45,012 nucleotides of DNA from an uncultured Clostridia bacterium (lineage in GTDB: Bacteria; Bacillota; Clostridia; TANB77; CAG-508): the NCBI GenBank assembly GCA_946401865.1, contig CAMIVO010000011.1, positions 1-45,012 of the forward strand, in the 5' to 3' direction. The notes beneath the pieces are model-generated. The model worked only from the letters and a program-made list of their open reading frames with translations. It searched no databases and was not told where the DNA came from. Of the stretch, positions 10,400 to 19,006 are shown in pieces. Positions within the stretch are counted from its first letter, which is position 1. Each line of letters begins with the position of its first letter. The position numbers were made by a program, and so were the translations under genes.

Positions 10400-11157
10400 G
10401 TATTACAATATCTATAAATAGTACTTATTGACAAATCAAAAATCGATGCTAACTTTTCTAAAGTAGCATTAGTTTGAGCTCTAGAAGTAATTATTATTTT
10501 TTTTAATAGTTCTTTATCTTTAATAATATCTTCAATAGTCATTCCAAGTTTGATTTGAATTTGTGAAATAAAGTCGTCAATAGTAACTTCGTTTGATTGT
10601 ATGTCTATAAAAGATTCATCTTGATTATTTTTATGAATGAAATTAAATTGTTCTATATCAGTTTTTGATGTACCAAAAATCAATAATAGACTTTTCTCAT
10701 TTAGTAGAAACTTTTTTCTTAAAAATTCATTATAACTTGAATACTGATATTCATACATATGATTTACAATATTAGCTTTAACAGGGTTATTATGAATATA
10801 TTTAATACAATTATAAAGTTGAGAATGATTATAAATAGGTTGAGAATTATAACGATTCCTAAAAACATAACCAACACGATTATTGTCTTTATTATAAAAA
10901 CGTGCATAAGATGTATTAACTCTTTGCATAAAATTACTTAAAGGATTAACATTTTCACTAAATATTAAAAAATGAGCATGATTATTCATAATACAATAAG
11001 CTAAAATTGTTATTGGAAAATCTTTTAAATATTTGGAAATAATATTAAGATATTTTTCGATATAATTTGAATTTTTGAAAATAAATTCTTTATTAATTCC
11101 TTGAACCATTACATGATAAAAATTGGTTTGAAAATTTTTTCTTGGAATACGAGGCAT
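10387..11157 (-). CDS. REP-associated tyrosine transposase (IS200-like, Y1/HUH)
   Basis: A 256-residue single-strand transposase of the TnpA-REP type. Residues 1-130 carry the Y1 domain: NFYHVMVQGIN at the N-terminus, the HUH metal motif in NNHAHFLI (about residues 58-63), YARFYNKDNNRVGYVFRNRY, and the likely catalytic tyrosine in CIKYIHNNPVKA (about residue 115). The C-terminus (from about 220) is a helix-turn-helix (TLEKLASIFDLSISTIYRY). It converges on eno and shares a terminator. AAGGAA lies upstream of its ATG. Intact and possibly active. It is likely the enzyme behind the flanking GGGGACGG repeats. Confidence 0.88.
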   Translation of the reverse strand: MPRIPRKNFQTNFYHVMVQGINKEFIFKNSNYIEKYLNIISKYLKDFPITILAYCIMNNHAHFLIFSENVNPLSNFMQRVNTSYARFYNKDNNRVGYVFRNRYNSQPIYNHSQLYNCIKYIHNNPVKANIVNHMYEYQYSSYNEFLRKKFLLNEKSLLLIFGTSKTDIEQFNFIHKNNQDESFIDIQSNEVTIDDFISQIQIKLGMTIEDIIKDKELLKKIIITSRAQTNATLEKLASIFDLSISTIYRYCNTKKR

Positions 11158-11304
11158 AAAACAATTCCTTTCTTTTATATTTTTTTGATTAATTTGCCCC
11201 TAACATTTTGTATTTTACTAAAAAAAATAGAATAAATCAAGAGATTTGACATAATTTCATAAAATGAAAAAAATTCTCCGTCCCCATTTTTCTTCAAAAA
11301 ACAG

Positions 11305-11333
11305 TTGAAAAAAAGCCGATTTAATTGTATAAT
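11305..11333 (+). promoter_or_regulatory. Predicted promoter of valS
   Basis: TTGAAA (11305-11310) and a perfect TATAAT (11328-11333) are separated by 17 bases, 40 bases upstream of the valS start. The short leader leaves no room for a T-box riboswitch. Confidence 0.75.
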
Positions 11334-11372
11334 AGACACATCTTAATAATAAATAATTAAGGAGTTGATTTT

Positions 11373-14024
11373 ATGTTAGAAGGAAAATACAATCCAAAGG
11401 ATTTTGAAGAAGAATTATATAAAGAGTGGGAAGAAAAAGGATATTTTAAGCCAAGTATGGATGAAAAGAAAGAGCCATACTGTATTATGATGCCACCACC
11501 AAATGTAACAGGAAAACTTCATATGGGACATGCTTTAGATGATACAATTCAAGATATTTTAATTAGATATAAAAGAATGAGAGGATATGATTGTCTATGG
11601 CTACCAGGAAGTGATCATGCAGCAATATCTACTGAAATGAAAGTTGTTCAAAAATTAAAAGCAGAAGGAAAAACAAAACAAGATTTAGGAAGAGAAAAAT
11701 TTTTAGAAGAAACTTGGGACTGGACACATAAGTATGGTGGAATTATTCAAGAACAACAACGTAAACTTGGATGTTCTTGTGATTGGTCACGAAATAGATT
11801 TACTATGGATGAAGGCTTATCAGATGCTGTTTTAGAACAATTTGTTTCTTTATACAATAAAGGTTTAATATATAAAGGAACAAGAATGGTAAATTATTGC
11901 CCTAGTTGTAAAACAACAATTTCAGATGCAGAAGTAGAATACAAAGAGGAACCATCACATTTATGGCATATTAGGTATGAAATTGTTGGAGAACCAGGAA
12001 AGTACGTAGAAGTTGCAACAACTAGACCAGAAACAATGCTAGGTGATACTGCAGTTGCAGTTCATCCAACAGATGAAAGATATAAAAGTATAGTTGGAAA
12101 AAAATGTATACTTCCAATTATGAACAAAGAAATTCCAATAATTGCGGATGAATTTGTTGAAAAAGAATTTGGAACAGGTTGTGTTAAAATAACTCCTGCA
12201 CATGATATGAATGATTACCAAGCAGGTTTAAGACATAATTTAGAAATTATTGAAGTATTTGATGAAAACTACAAAATGGGAGATTTAGTTCCAGAATTAA
12301 AAGGTATGGAACTAATTGATGCTAGAAAAAGAATAGTAGAAATGCTAGAAAAATCTGGAAATCTTGTTAAAACAGAAGACTATACTCATAATGTAGCAAA
12401 ATGCGAAAGATGTAAAACAACAATAGAACCAAAAGTTTCTATGCAATGGTTTGTTTCAATGAAAGATTTAGCAAAAAGAGCAGCAGATAGTGTAAGACAA
12501 GATAAAACAAGATTTGTACCCAAAAGATATGAAAAACAATATTTTAACTGGTTAGATAATATTCAAGATTGGTGTATATCTCGTCAATTATGGTGGGGAC
12601 ACAGAATTCCTGCATATTATTGTGAAGAATGTGGAGAAATAAATGTTGCTAAAACTGTGCCAGAAAAATGCTCTAAATGTGGCTCTAACAAATTACATCA
12701 AGATGAAGACACATTAGATACATGGTTTAGTTCTGCATTATGGCCATTTTCAACTCTTGGTTGGCCAAATACTGAAAATGAAGATTATAAAAGATTTTAT
12801 CCTACAAATGTTTTAGTTACAGGTTTTGATATTATAACCTTCTGGGTATCAAGGATGATGACTCAAGGCTTAGAATTTACAGGAACAGAACCATTTAAAG
12901 ATGTTTTAATTCATGGAATTATTCGTGATAGTTTAGGAAGAAAAATGTCTAAAACACTTGGAAATGGAGTTGATCCACTAGAGGTTATAGAACAATATGG
13001 AGCAGATGCTTTAAGATTTTCTGTAATTTCTGGTACAACTATGGGAAATGACATTAAATACATGCCAGAAAAGCTAGATCAAGCATCAAATTTTGCAAAT
13101 AAGATTTGGAATGCTGCTAAATTTGTTATTACAAATCTAGTTTCAAAAGAAGAAATTATGGAATTTGACGGTAAAGCCAAAGATGACCAAACAAAAATAT
13201 ACAAATCAGAATATCTAAAAATTGAAGATAGGTGGATTATTAATAAATTAGATAATTTAATAAAAACTGTTACTAAAAATATAGAAGACTATGATTTAGG
13301 TATAGCTTTAGATAATATTTATAACTTTATTTGGAATGAATTTTGTGATTGGTATATTGAAATTGTTAAATCAAGAATTTATAGTGATAATAGAGAAGAA
13401 AAGATACAAGTAAGTTTTGTATTAAATTATGTTTTTGGTGATAGCTTAAAACTATTACATCCATTTATGCCATTTATTACATCTAAGATTTATTCAAATC
13501 TTGTTAATTATGATGATAATGCTTTAATGATATCACACTGGCCAAAAACAAGACAAAGAGTTGATTATGATGAAAAAAATGATTTTATAGAAACTATGAA
13601 AGATATTATAGTTGAAATAAGAAACATTCGTGCAAAAATGAATGTTCATCCAAGTAAAAAAGTTGAGTTAATATTTGTAACAACAAAATACGAAAAAGAG
13701 ATTGAAAAATCTAAAGAATTTATTACAAAACTTGGATTTGGAAGTAATCTAAAAATTCAAAGAGACAAAACAGGAATTGCCGAAAATGCAGTTAGTATTG
13801 TAAGAGATGGAATAGAGCTTTATATGCCACTTGAAGGTTTAGTAGATTTAGAAGAAGAAGCAAAACGTAAAGCAGAAGAAATAGAAAAAATTAAATTTGA
13901 AATTGAAAGAGCTGAGAAAATGCTTTCTAATCCAGGCTTTGTAAATAAAGCTCCACAAGCAAAAATAGATGAAGAAAAAGCTAAACTTGAAAAATATAAA
14001 GAGATGCTTAATAAATTGCAATAA
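11373..14024 (+). CDS. valS: Valyl-tRNA synthetase
   Basis: Class I synthetase attaching valine to tRNA-Val, with editing of threonine. The 883 residues are the expected size. The HIGH-type motif is PPPNVTGKLHMGHALD (about 37-52), the editing domain spans roughly 190-340 (TTRPETMLGDTAVAV), cysteine pairs lie in CPSCKTT, CERCKTT and CEECGEI/CSKCG, DTWFSSALWPFSTLGWP is the hallmark ValRS block, and KMSKTLGN is near residue 523. An anticodon-binding domain and a C-terminal coiled coil rich in Lys and Glu follow. AAGGAG precedes ATG 11373, with a consensus promoter just upstream. A very long hairpin follows. Confidence 0.98.
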   Translation: MLEGKYNPKDFEEELYKEWEEKGYFKPSMDEKKEPYCIMMPPPNVTGKLHMGHALDDTIQDILIRYKRMRGYDCLWLPGSDHAAISTEMKVVQKLKAEGKTKQDLGREKFLEETWDWTHKYGGIIQEQQRKLGCSCDWSRNRFTMDEGLSDAVLEQFVSLYNKGLIYKGTRMVNYCPSCKTTISDAEVEYKEEPSHLWHIRYEIVGEPGKYVEVATTRPETMLGDTAVAVHPTDERYKSIVGKKCILPIMNKEIPIIADEFVEKEFGTGCVKITPAHDMNDYQAGLRHNLEIIEVFDENYKMGDLVPELKGMELIDARKRIVEMLEKSGNLVKTEDYTHNVAKCERCKTTIEPKVSMQWFVSMKDLAKRAADSVRQDKTRFVPKRYEKQYFNWLDNIQDWCISRQLWWGHRIPAYYCEECGEINVAKTVPEKCSKCGSNKLHQDEDTLDTWFSSALWPFSTLGWPNTENEDYKRFYPTNVLVTGFDIITFWVSRMMTQGLEFTGTEPFKDVLIHGIIRDSLGRKMSKTLGNGVDPLEVIEQYGADALRFSVISGTTMGNDIKYMPEKLDQASNFANKIWNAAKFVITNLVSKEEIMEFDGKAKDDQTKIYKSEYLKIEDRWIINKLDNLIKTVTKNIEDYDLGIALDNIYNFIWNEFCDWYIEIVKSRIYSDNREEKIQVSFVLNYVFGDSLKLLHPFMPFITSKIYSNLVNYDDNALMISHWPKTRQRVDYDEKNDFIETMKDIIVEIRNIRAKMNVHPSKKVELIFVTTKYEKEIEKSKEFITKLGFGSNLKIQRDKTGIAENAVSIVRDGIELYMPLEGLVDLEEEAKRKAEEIEKIKFEIERAEKMLSNPGFVNKAPQAKIDEEKAKLEKYKEMLNKLQ

Positions 14025-14053
14025 AGTAGATACGAGTATTATTAAATTCATAC

Positions 14054-14271
14054 TGCTCTCTAGAATGTATATATATTATTTTTCAAACAATCTCGGCGGC
14101 AATACGCATTAAAGAAATTCTAATTTAATAAAATGAGCCTCTTTCACTCAGACCCTCTGCGCTACGCTTGAGTACCGTGAACGTCCCTCATTTTATTAAA
14201 AAAGAATTTCTAATAATGCTCCAATTGCATTCGATTGTTTTCAAAATAATATATATACATTCTAGAGAGCA
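14054..14271. repeat. Very long imperfect hairpin (about 84-bp arms) with GC-rich loop
   Basis: The left arm (14054-14136) starts TGCTCTCTAGAATGTATATA. The right arm (14187-14271) is its near reverse complement, with mismatches mainly mid-arm. The loop (14137-14186) is GC-rich and has a nested ACTCA/TGAGT stem. The element fills most of the 274 bases between valS and the next gene. It may terminate valS or be a non-autonomous mobile repeat. Confidence 0.8.
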
Positions 14272-14298
14272 TAACAAAGACAATTATTCGGAGGAAAA

Positions 14299-15807
14299 AT
14301 GTTATATAAAATAAAGAGCCAAAAATATAAAGCATTTATATTCATAGTTGAAGCAATATGTATGATATTAGAACTCTGTGCCTCACGAGTTCTTTCTCCA
14401 TATTTTGGAAATTCAAATATTGTTTGGACAAGTGTAATTGGAATAATACTACTTAGCAGTAGTTTAGGTAATTATATTGGAGGTAAAATTGCTGACAAAG
14501 ATAGACTAAAAGAAAATTTAAGATTTATTATATTTATGTCGGCTTTATTTGTTTTACTTATTCCTTTAATTCAAAAGGGTTTACTTGAATATATTGCAAA
14601 GATATTTTCAAATATAAAATTAGGTGCAATAATTGGGACACTTGCAATGTTTTTTATTCCTTCACTTTTTCTAGGTTGTGTAAATCCAATTATTATCAAA
14701 TTAAGTTTGAAAAATTTAGAAACTGCTGGAGAAGTAACAGGAAAAGTTTATGCTTTTGCTACAATAGGAGGAATTGTAGGTACGTTTTTAGGTGGATTTG
14801 TTTTAGTACCTAACTTTGGCTCAGTACAAATATTATATGTACTTGCAAGTATTTTATTTATCTTAGCTTTTTTATTAAATATAAAAAAGTCTTTTAAAGT
14901 GAGTTTTATATATTTTAGTGTTGTAATAATTGCTATAACAATGTTAATATATTCTATATATTCAAATACAATTAAAGCTGGATTAATTTTAAATGGTCAA
15001 GATATGATTTCAGCAAGTTTTGATACACAATATGGTAGAGTTATAATAAAAAATATGTATTACAATAATGAACATGTAAGAATACTTAATATAGATAGTG
15101 GTTATGAATCAGCAACATTTATAGATGAATATAAACAAAATGAACTAGTTTTTAATTATACAAAATATTATGATTTAATGTTTAATTCAAAATTTGAAAT
15201 TAATAATGTGATGATGATAGGTGGTGCAGGTTATTCCTATCCTAAGTATTATATAAGCACATATCCTACTAAAAATATAGATGTTGTTGAAATTGATGGA
15301 GACATTACAAAAATAGCAAAAAAATATTTTTACTTAGATAAACTAATTTCTGACTATAATTTAAATGAAAATCATAGATTAGGCCTAATTAATGAGGATG
15401 GTAGAACATATTTAAATAGAAATACAAAAAAATATGATGCTATTTTAAATGATGCTTTTTCAGGAGATAATCCTGCTAAAACGCTTACTACATTAGAATT
15501 AATAAAAAGCATAAAAAATTCATTAAATGAAAATGGAATGTATTTAACTAATATTATTTCAGCACTTGATGGCACAAATTCAAAGTTTATAAAAGCTGAG
15601 GTTAATACATTAAAAAAAGTATTTAAAAATGTTTATGTAGTACCTTGTAGTTCTCTTGAAAATACAGAATTGGTTCAAAATAATATGGTTATTGCCACAG
15701 ATCAAGAGTTATATTTTAAAGGAGAATATAAATTAAATATTGATGAAAATGAAATTGTACTTACTGATGATTTTTGTCCAGTAGATACATTAATACCACA
15801 TAAGTAG
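14299..15807 (+). CDS. Membrane protein fused to a spermidine-synthase-like methyltransferase-fold domain
   Basis: A 502-residue protein in two parts. Residues 1-230 hold about seven to eight hydrophobic helices with small-residue motifs (ELCASRVLSPYFGNS, LGNYIGGKIAD, IGGIVGTFLGGF). Residues 240-500 form a spermidine/spermine synthase-like Rossmann domain with MMIGGAGYSYPKYY, VVEIDGDITKIAKKYF and NDAFSGDNPAKTLTTLEL. This is the fused transporter/spermidine-synthase architecture found in many bacteria, of uncertain substrate. The usual GGGDG of true spermidine synthases is altered to GGAGYS, so polyamine synthesis is not assured. The ribosome binding site is CGGAGGAAA just before ATG 14299. 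Confidence 0.8.
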   Translation: MLYKIKSQKYKAFIFIVEAICMILELCASRVLSPYFGNSNIVWTSVIGIILLSSSLGNYIGGKIADKDRLKENLRFIIFMSALFVLLIPLIQKGLLEYIAKIFSNIKLGAIIGTLAMFFIPSLFLGCVNPIIIKLSLKNLETAGEVTGKVYAFATIGGIVGTFLGGFVLVPNFGSVQILYVLASILFILAFLLNIKKSFKVSFIYFSVVIIAITMLIYSIYSNTIKAGLILNGQDMISASFDTQYGRVIIKNMYYNNEHVRILNIDSGYESATFIDEYKQNELVFNYTKYYDLMFNSKFEINNVMMIGGAGYSYPKYYISTYPTKNIDVVEIDGDITKIAKKYFYLDKLISDYNLNENHRLGLINEDGRTYLNRNTKKYDAILNDAFSGDNPAKTLTTLELIKSIKNSLNENGMYLTNIISALDGTNSKFIKAEVNTLKKVFKNVYVVPCSSLENTELVQNNMVIATDQELYFKGEYKLNIDENEIVLTDDFCPVDTLIPHK

Positions 15808-15959
15808 TTTGAAAAATAATTATAATTTTGCCTTGCCAAAATTTAGTTCTTTTCCAAACTTGAGCATAAATTAAATAGTCTGAAAAATACAGTTTGTTAT
15901 AAGTTTACTAATATATACGGTTTCTAATGAACAATATTAAAGAAAGGATAATATTAATT

Positions 15960-17681
15960 ATGAAAAAAGATGATTTTTTTAAAGGCATTTATGATGATTT
16001 TTTTGGCATTGGAAAAATAGAAAAAGAAAATGAAAAATTAAGAAATGATATTAAACACCTTAAAGGAATTGATATACAAGATATCGAAAACAATATACCA
16101 TCTATCGAAATATCTCAAGAAAAGAGAGAAGAACAAGATACTCCTAAAATTGATAAAGATAAATTTATGGAAGATATATTTAAAAAGATAGATGATCTTT
16201 ATATACAAGACGAATCAAAAAATACCTTAAAGAAAATTATTGAATACATTAGAAAATATAACGAAAAAATTGAAAAACAATTTATCTCTTTTAATATGAC
16301 AATATATGCAGATAACAAAGAAACTTTTGAAAGTATTTTAAGAATATTAAATGATGCTGTAAACTTTTTTGGATATTTACCAAAAGGAGATATTGGTATT
16401 ATTTCATGTTATGATATTCAGAATGCAGATGATATAGCCAAAATATATACTTCAGATAATAATGTTATAGCATTTAATAAATTTGATGGTTTAAATGCAA
16501 AAGATATAAATGATAAAAATAAAATTTTACATAAATTAGAAGAAAATTTATCTGAAAATGAAAATAAATATTTAACTTGTTTTTATGCTAAGAATAAAGA
16601 TGAATTAAATGATATTTTCCTAAGTTATGAAAAATTAAAAAATGAGTTCGCTGAATTCAATATAAATGGTAGAATTCCTGATGTTCAAGAAGCATATAAT
16701 GAAATTCTCGATATACTTAAGCAAAATAGTACTGTTACAGAAGATATTCAAATAAAGCTTCTTGATTATATATCAAACACTTTACCAAAAACAGAATCTA
16801 ATTATCCAGATTACAGAGATAGTTTAATTCAAAAAATAAGCTTTAACAAACAAGTACCTGAATATGAACAAGACAAATCAATAGAAGAAATTTTTGAAGA
16901 ATTAGATAGTTTAGTAGGCTTAGAAAAAGTTAAAAAGATGCTTCGCGAGTTAGTAGATTTAATTAATTTAAAAGAAAAGTCAAAAGATATGTTAAAAATA
17001 AAATCTATTAACTTACATATGGTATTTTTAGGAAACCCTGGTACAGGAAAAACAACAGTTGCAAGAATTGTATCTAAAATTTTATATAATTTAAAATATA
17101 TTAAACAAGATAAATTACTAGAAGTTACAAGTAAAGATTTAGTTGCTGAATATGTTGGACAAACATCAATCAAAACAGCAAATGTTATTCAAAAAGCATT
17201 AGGTGGAGTTCTATTTATTGATGAAGCATATTCTTTAGCATCTGGAAAAGGTCAAGGAAACTCTTTCAACGAAGAAGCTGTTGCAACTTTAATTCAAGGA
17301 ATGGAAAATAATAGAGATAATTTAGTTGTCATTTTTGCAGGTTACACAAACGAAATGCAAGATTTTCTTAATTTGAATTCTGGTATAGTTTCTAGAATAG
17401 GCTATACTGTTGAATTTGAAGACTATACAGTTGATGAGCTTTGGCAAATATTTAACCAAATGATGACCAAAGCTGGATTTATAGTTTCAAAAGAAGCGGA
17501 AGAAAAAGTTAAAAAAATAATAGAAGAAAATAAAGGTACTAAAAACTTTGGTAATGCTAGATTTGTAAGAAATGTATATGAAAAATCAATTATTAAACAT
17601 GCAAGTAATACTAAAGATAAGAAGTCTAAAAAAGCTTTAATTACAATAAAGGCAGAAGATATTAGTACAGAGAATTTATAA
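15960..17681 (+). CDS. AAA+ ATPase of the SpoVK/CbbX family with a unique N-terminal half
   Basis: A 573-residue protein. The C-terminal third is an AAA+ module: LDSLVGLEKVKKMLRELV, Walker A GNPGTGKTT (about residue 358), pore-loop-like AEYVGQT, Walker B GVLFIDEAYSL (about 417), arginine-finger region and GNARFVRN sensor 2. CbbX/SpoVK members remodel protein complexes. The first 320 residues are Lys/Glu/Asp-rich with predicted coiled coil and no family I recognise, and may choose the client. Start: ATG 15960, preceded by AAAGAAAGGATA; an ATG at 15927 lies before that site. It is followed 36 bases later by mtaB. No sporulation genes lie nearby, so a sporulation role is not implied. Confidence 0.85.
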   Translation: MKKDDFFKGIYDDFFGIGKIEKENEKLRNDIKHLKGIDIQDIENNIPSIEISQEKREEQDTPKIDKDKFMEDIFKKIDDLYIQDESKNTLKKIIEYIRKYNEKIEKQFISFNMTIYADNKETFESILRILNDAVNFFGYLPKGDIGIISCYDIQNADDIAKIYTSDNNVIAFNKFDGLNAKDINDKNKILHKLEENLSENENKYLTCFYAKNKDELNDIFLSYEKLKNEFAEFNINGRIPDVQEAYNEILDILKQNSTVTEDIQIKLLDYISNTLPKTESNYPDYRDSLIQKISFNKQVPEYEQDKSIEEIFEELDSLVGLEKVKKMLRELVDLINLKEKSKDMLKIKSINLHMVFLGNPGTGKTTVARIVSKILYNLKYIKQDKLLEVTSKDLVAEYVGQTSIKTANVIQKALGGVLFIDEAYSLASGKGQGNSFNEEAVATLIQGMENNRDNLVVIFAGYTNEMQDFLNLNSGIVSRIGYTVEFEDYTVDELWQIFNQMMTKAGFIVSKEAEEKVKKIIEENKGTKNFGNARFVRNVYEKSIIKHASNTKDKKSKKALITIKAEDISTENL

Positions 17682-17717
17682 GAAAGGACAATAAAGGAAA
17701 GAGGATTAGATATTAAA

Positions 17718-18977
17718 ATGAAAGATACAAAAAAAGTCGCATTTGTAACTTTAGGTTGTAAAGTAAACCAGTATGAATCAAATGCAATGGCACAAAAATT
17801 TATAGATAAAAATTATGAAATATGTGATATAGAAGATAGTCCAGATATTATAATAGTAAATACTTGTACAGTTACTAATATTGCAGATAGAAAATCTAGA
17901 CAACTTTTAAGAAAAGCAAAAGAGACAAACCCACAAGCTATTGTTGTAGCTTGTGGTTGTTATGTACAAGTTGCAAAAGATAAAGTTGATAGCATAGAAG
18001 AAATAGATATAAGTATTGGAAACTCTGAAAAAAAAGATATAGTAGCTATTGTAGAAAATTATATATATCAAAACGAAAAAATAAACAAAATTTTTGATGT
18101 AAATAAGGAAAAAGAATTTTCTGAAATGGGACTAATTACATTTACAGAAAAAACAAGAGCTACAATAAAAATTCAAGATGGATGCAATAATTTTTGTACA
18201 TATTGTTTAATACCATATGCAAGAGGCAGAGTAAGAAGTAGGCATAAAGAAAACATTATTAAAGAAGTAGAAGAAATAGCAAAAAAAGGAATTAAAGAAA
18301 TTGTAATTACTGGAATTCATATAGCCTCATATGGATTAGATTTTGAAGAAAATTATAGATTAATTGATATTTTGGAAGATCTTAATAAAATAGAGGGAAT
18401 AAAAAGAATAAGATTAGGTTCTTTAGAACCTAGTTTAATTACCGAAGAATTTACTAAAAGACTTTCAAAATTAGACAAAATTTGTAATCATTTTCATCTT
18501 TCATTGCAAAGTGGATGTGATGAAACTTTAAAAAGAATGAATAGAAAGTATACAACTTTTGAATTTAAAGAAGTTGCTAAAAGGCTTAGAAATTACTTTG
18601 AGGATGTTAATTTAACAACAGATATAATAGTTGGTTTTCCGGGAGAAACTGAGGAGGAATTTAAAAAGACATACGAATTCTTAAAAGAAATTAAGTTTTA
18701 TAAAATGCATGTTTTTAAATATTCACCAAGAGAAGGAACCCTTGCTTCTAAAATGCCAAATCAAATAGATGGAAATATAAAAGAACAAAGAAGTCAAATA
18801 TTAATAGAACTTTCTGATAAAAATCAAGAAGAATATAATAAAGAATATTTTAAAAATCCTCAAGAAGTTTTATTTGAAGAAAAAAAAGATGGAATGTGGA
18901 CAGGATATACCAGCAATTATGTAAAAGTGTCATACAAGTCTGATGAAAATTTGGAAAATAAATTTTTAGAAATCTAA
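17718..18977 (+). CDS. mtaB: tRNA t6A37 methylthiotransferase MtaB
   Basis: Radical-SAM enzyme that adds a methylthio group to t6A at position 37 of tRNAs reading ANN codons. 419 residues. The N-terminal UPF0004 domain has FVTLGCKVNQYES, NTCTVTNIADRKSRQ and VACGCYVQ, giving three cluster cysteines. The radical SAM motif CNNFCTYC is at about 156-163, followed by PYARGRVRSR, the MtaB-type signature. The C-terminal TRAM region (from about 380) is short. Transcribed with the AAA+ gene. A 12-bp hairpin follows immediately. Confidence 0.95.
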   Translation: MKDTKKVAFVTLGCKVNQYESNAMAQKFIDKNYEICDIEDSPDIIIVNTCTVTNIADRKSRQLLRKAKETNPQAIVVACGCYVQVAKDKVDSIEEIDISIGNSEKKDIVAIVENYIYQNEKINKIFDVNKEKEFSEMGLITFTEKTRATIKIQDGCNNFCTYCLIPYARGRVRSRHKENIIKEVEEIAKKGIKEIVITGIHIASYGLDFEENYRLIDILEDLNKIEGIKRIRLGSLEPSLITEEFTKRLSKLDKICNHFHLSLQSGCDETLKRMNRKYTTFEFKEVAKRLRNYFEDVNLTTDIIVGFPGETEEEFKKTYEFLKEIKFYKMHVFKYSPREGTLASKMPNQIDGNIKEQRSQILIELSDKNQEEYNKEYFKNPQEVLFEEKKDGMWTGYTSNYVKVSYKSDENLENKFLEI

Positions 18978-19006
18978 AATAGAGTAGTTTTTATACTACT
19001 CTATTT
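18977..19006. terminator. Hairpin terminator between convergent mtaB and HD genes
   Basis: AAATAGAGTAGT (18977-18988) and ACTACTCTATTT (18995-19006) form a perfect 12-bp stem with loop TTTTAT. It begins at the mtaB stop codon and overlaps the stop (TAG at 18998-18996) of the minus-strand HD gene once its third frameshift is allowed. It has short A/T tracts on both sides, fitting bidirectional termination. Confidence 0.65.

Larger units (their letters stand above)
10341..11290. mobile_element. REP-associated tyrosine transposase (RAYT) unit
   Basis: The transposase gene is bounded by inverted copies of one motif: TGGGGACGGAGAAATTTTTT at 10341-10360 and its reverse complement around 11271-11290. 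A third copy lies upstream of eno (8950) and a variant at 37102. RAYTs are typically single-copy genes flanked by the repeats they are thought to disperse. No target duplication was identified. Boundaries are approximate. Confidence 0.65.

Noticed and set aside
11221..11372. T-box riboswitch upstream of valS
   Set aside because: The promoter lies only 40 bases before the start codon, leaving no room, and no T-box motif was seen.
15808..15926. Another long hairpin between the spermidine-synthase-like gene and the AAA+ gene
   Set aside because: Short direct similarity (TTTGAAAAATA and CTGAAAAATA) but no convincing paired arms; no clear promoter with correct spacing either.
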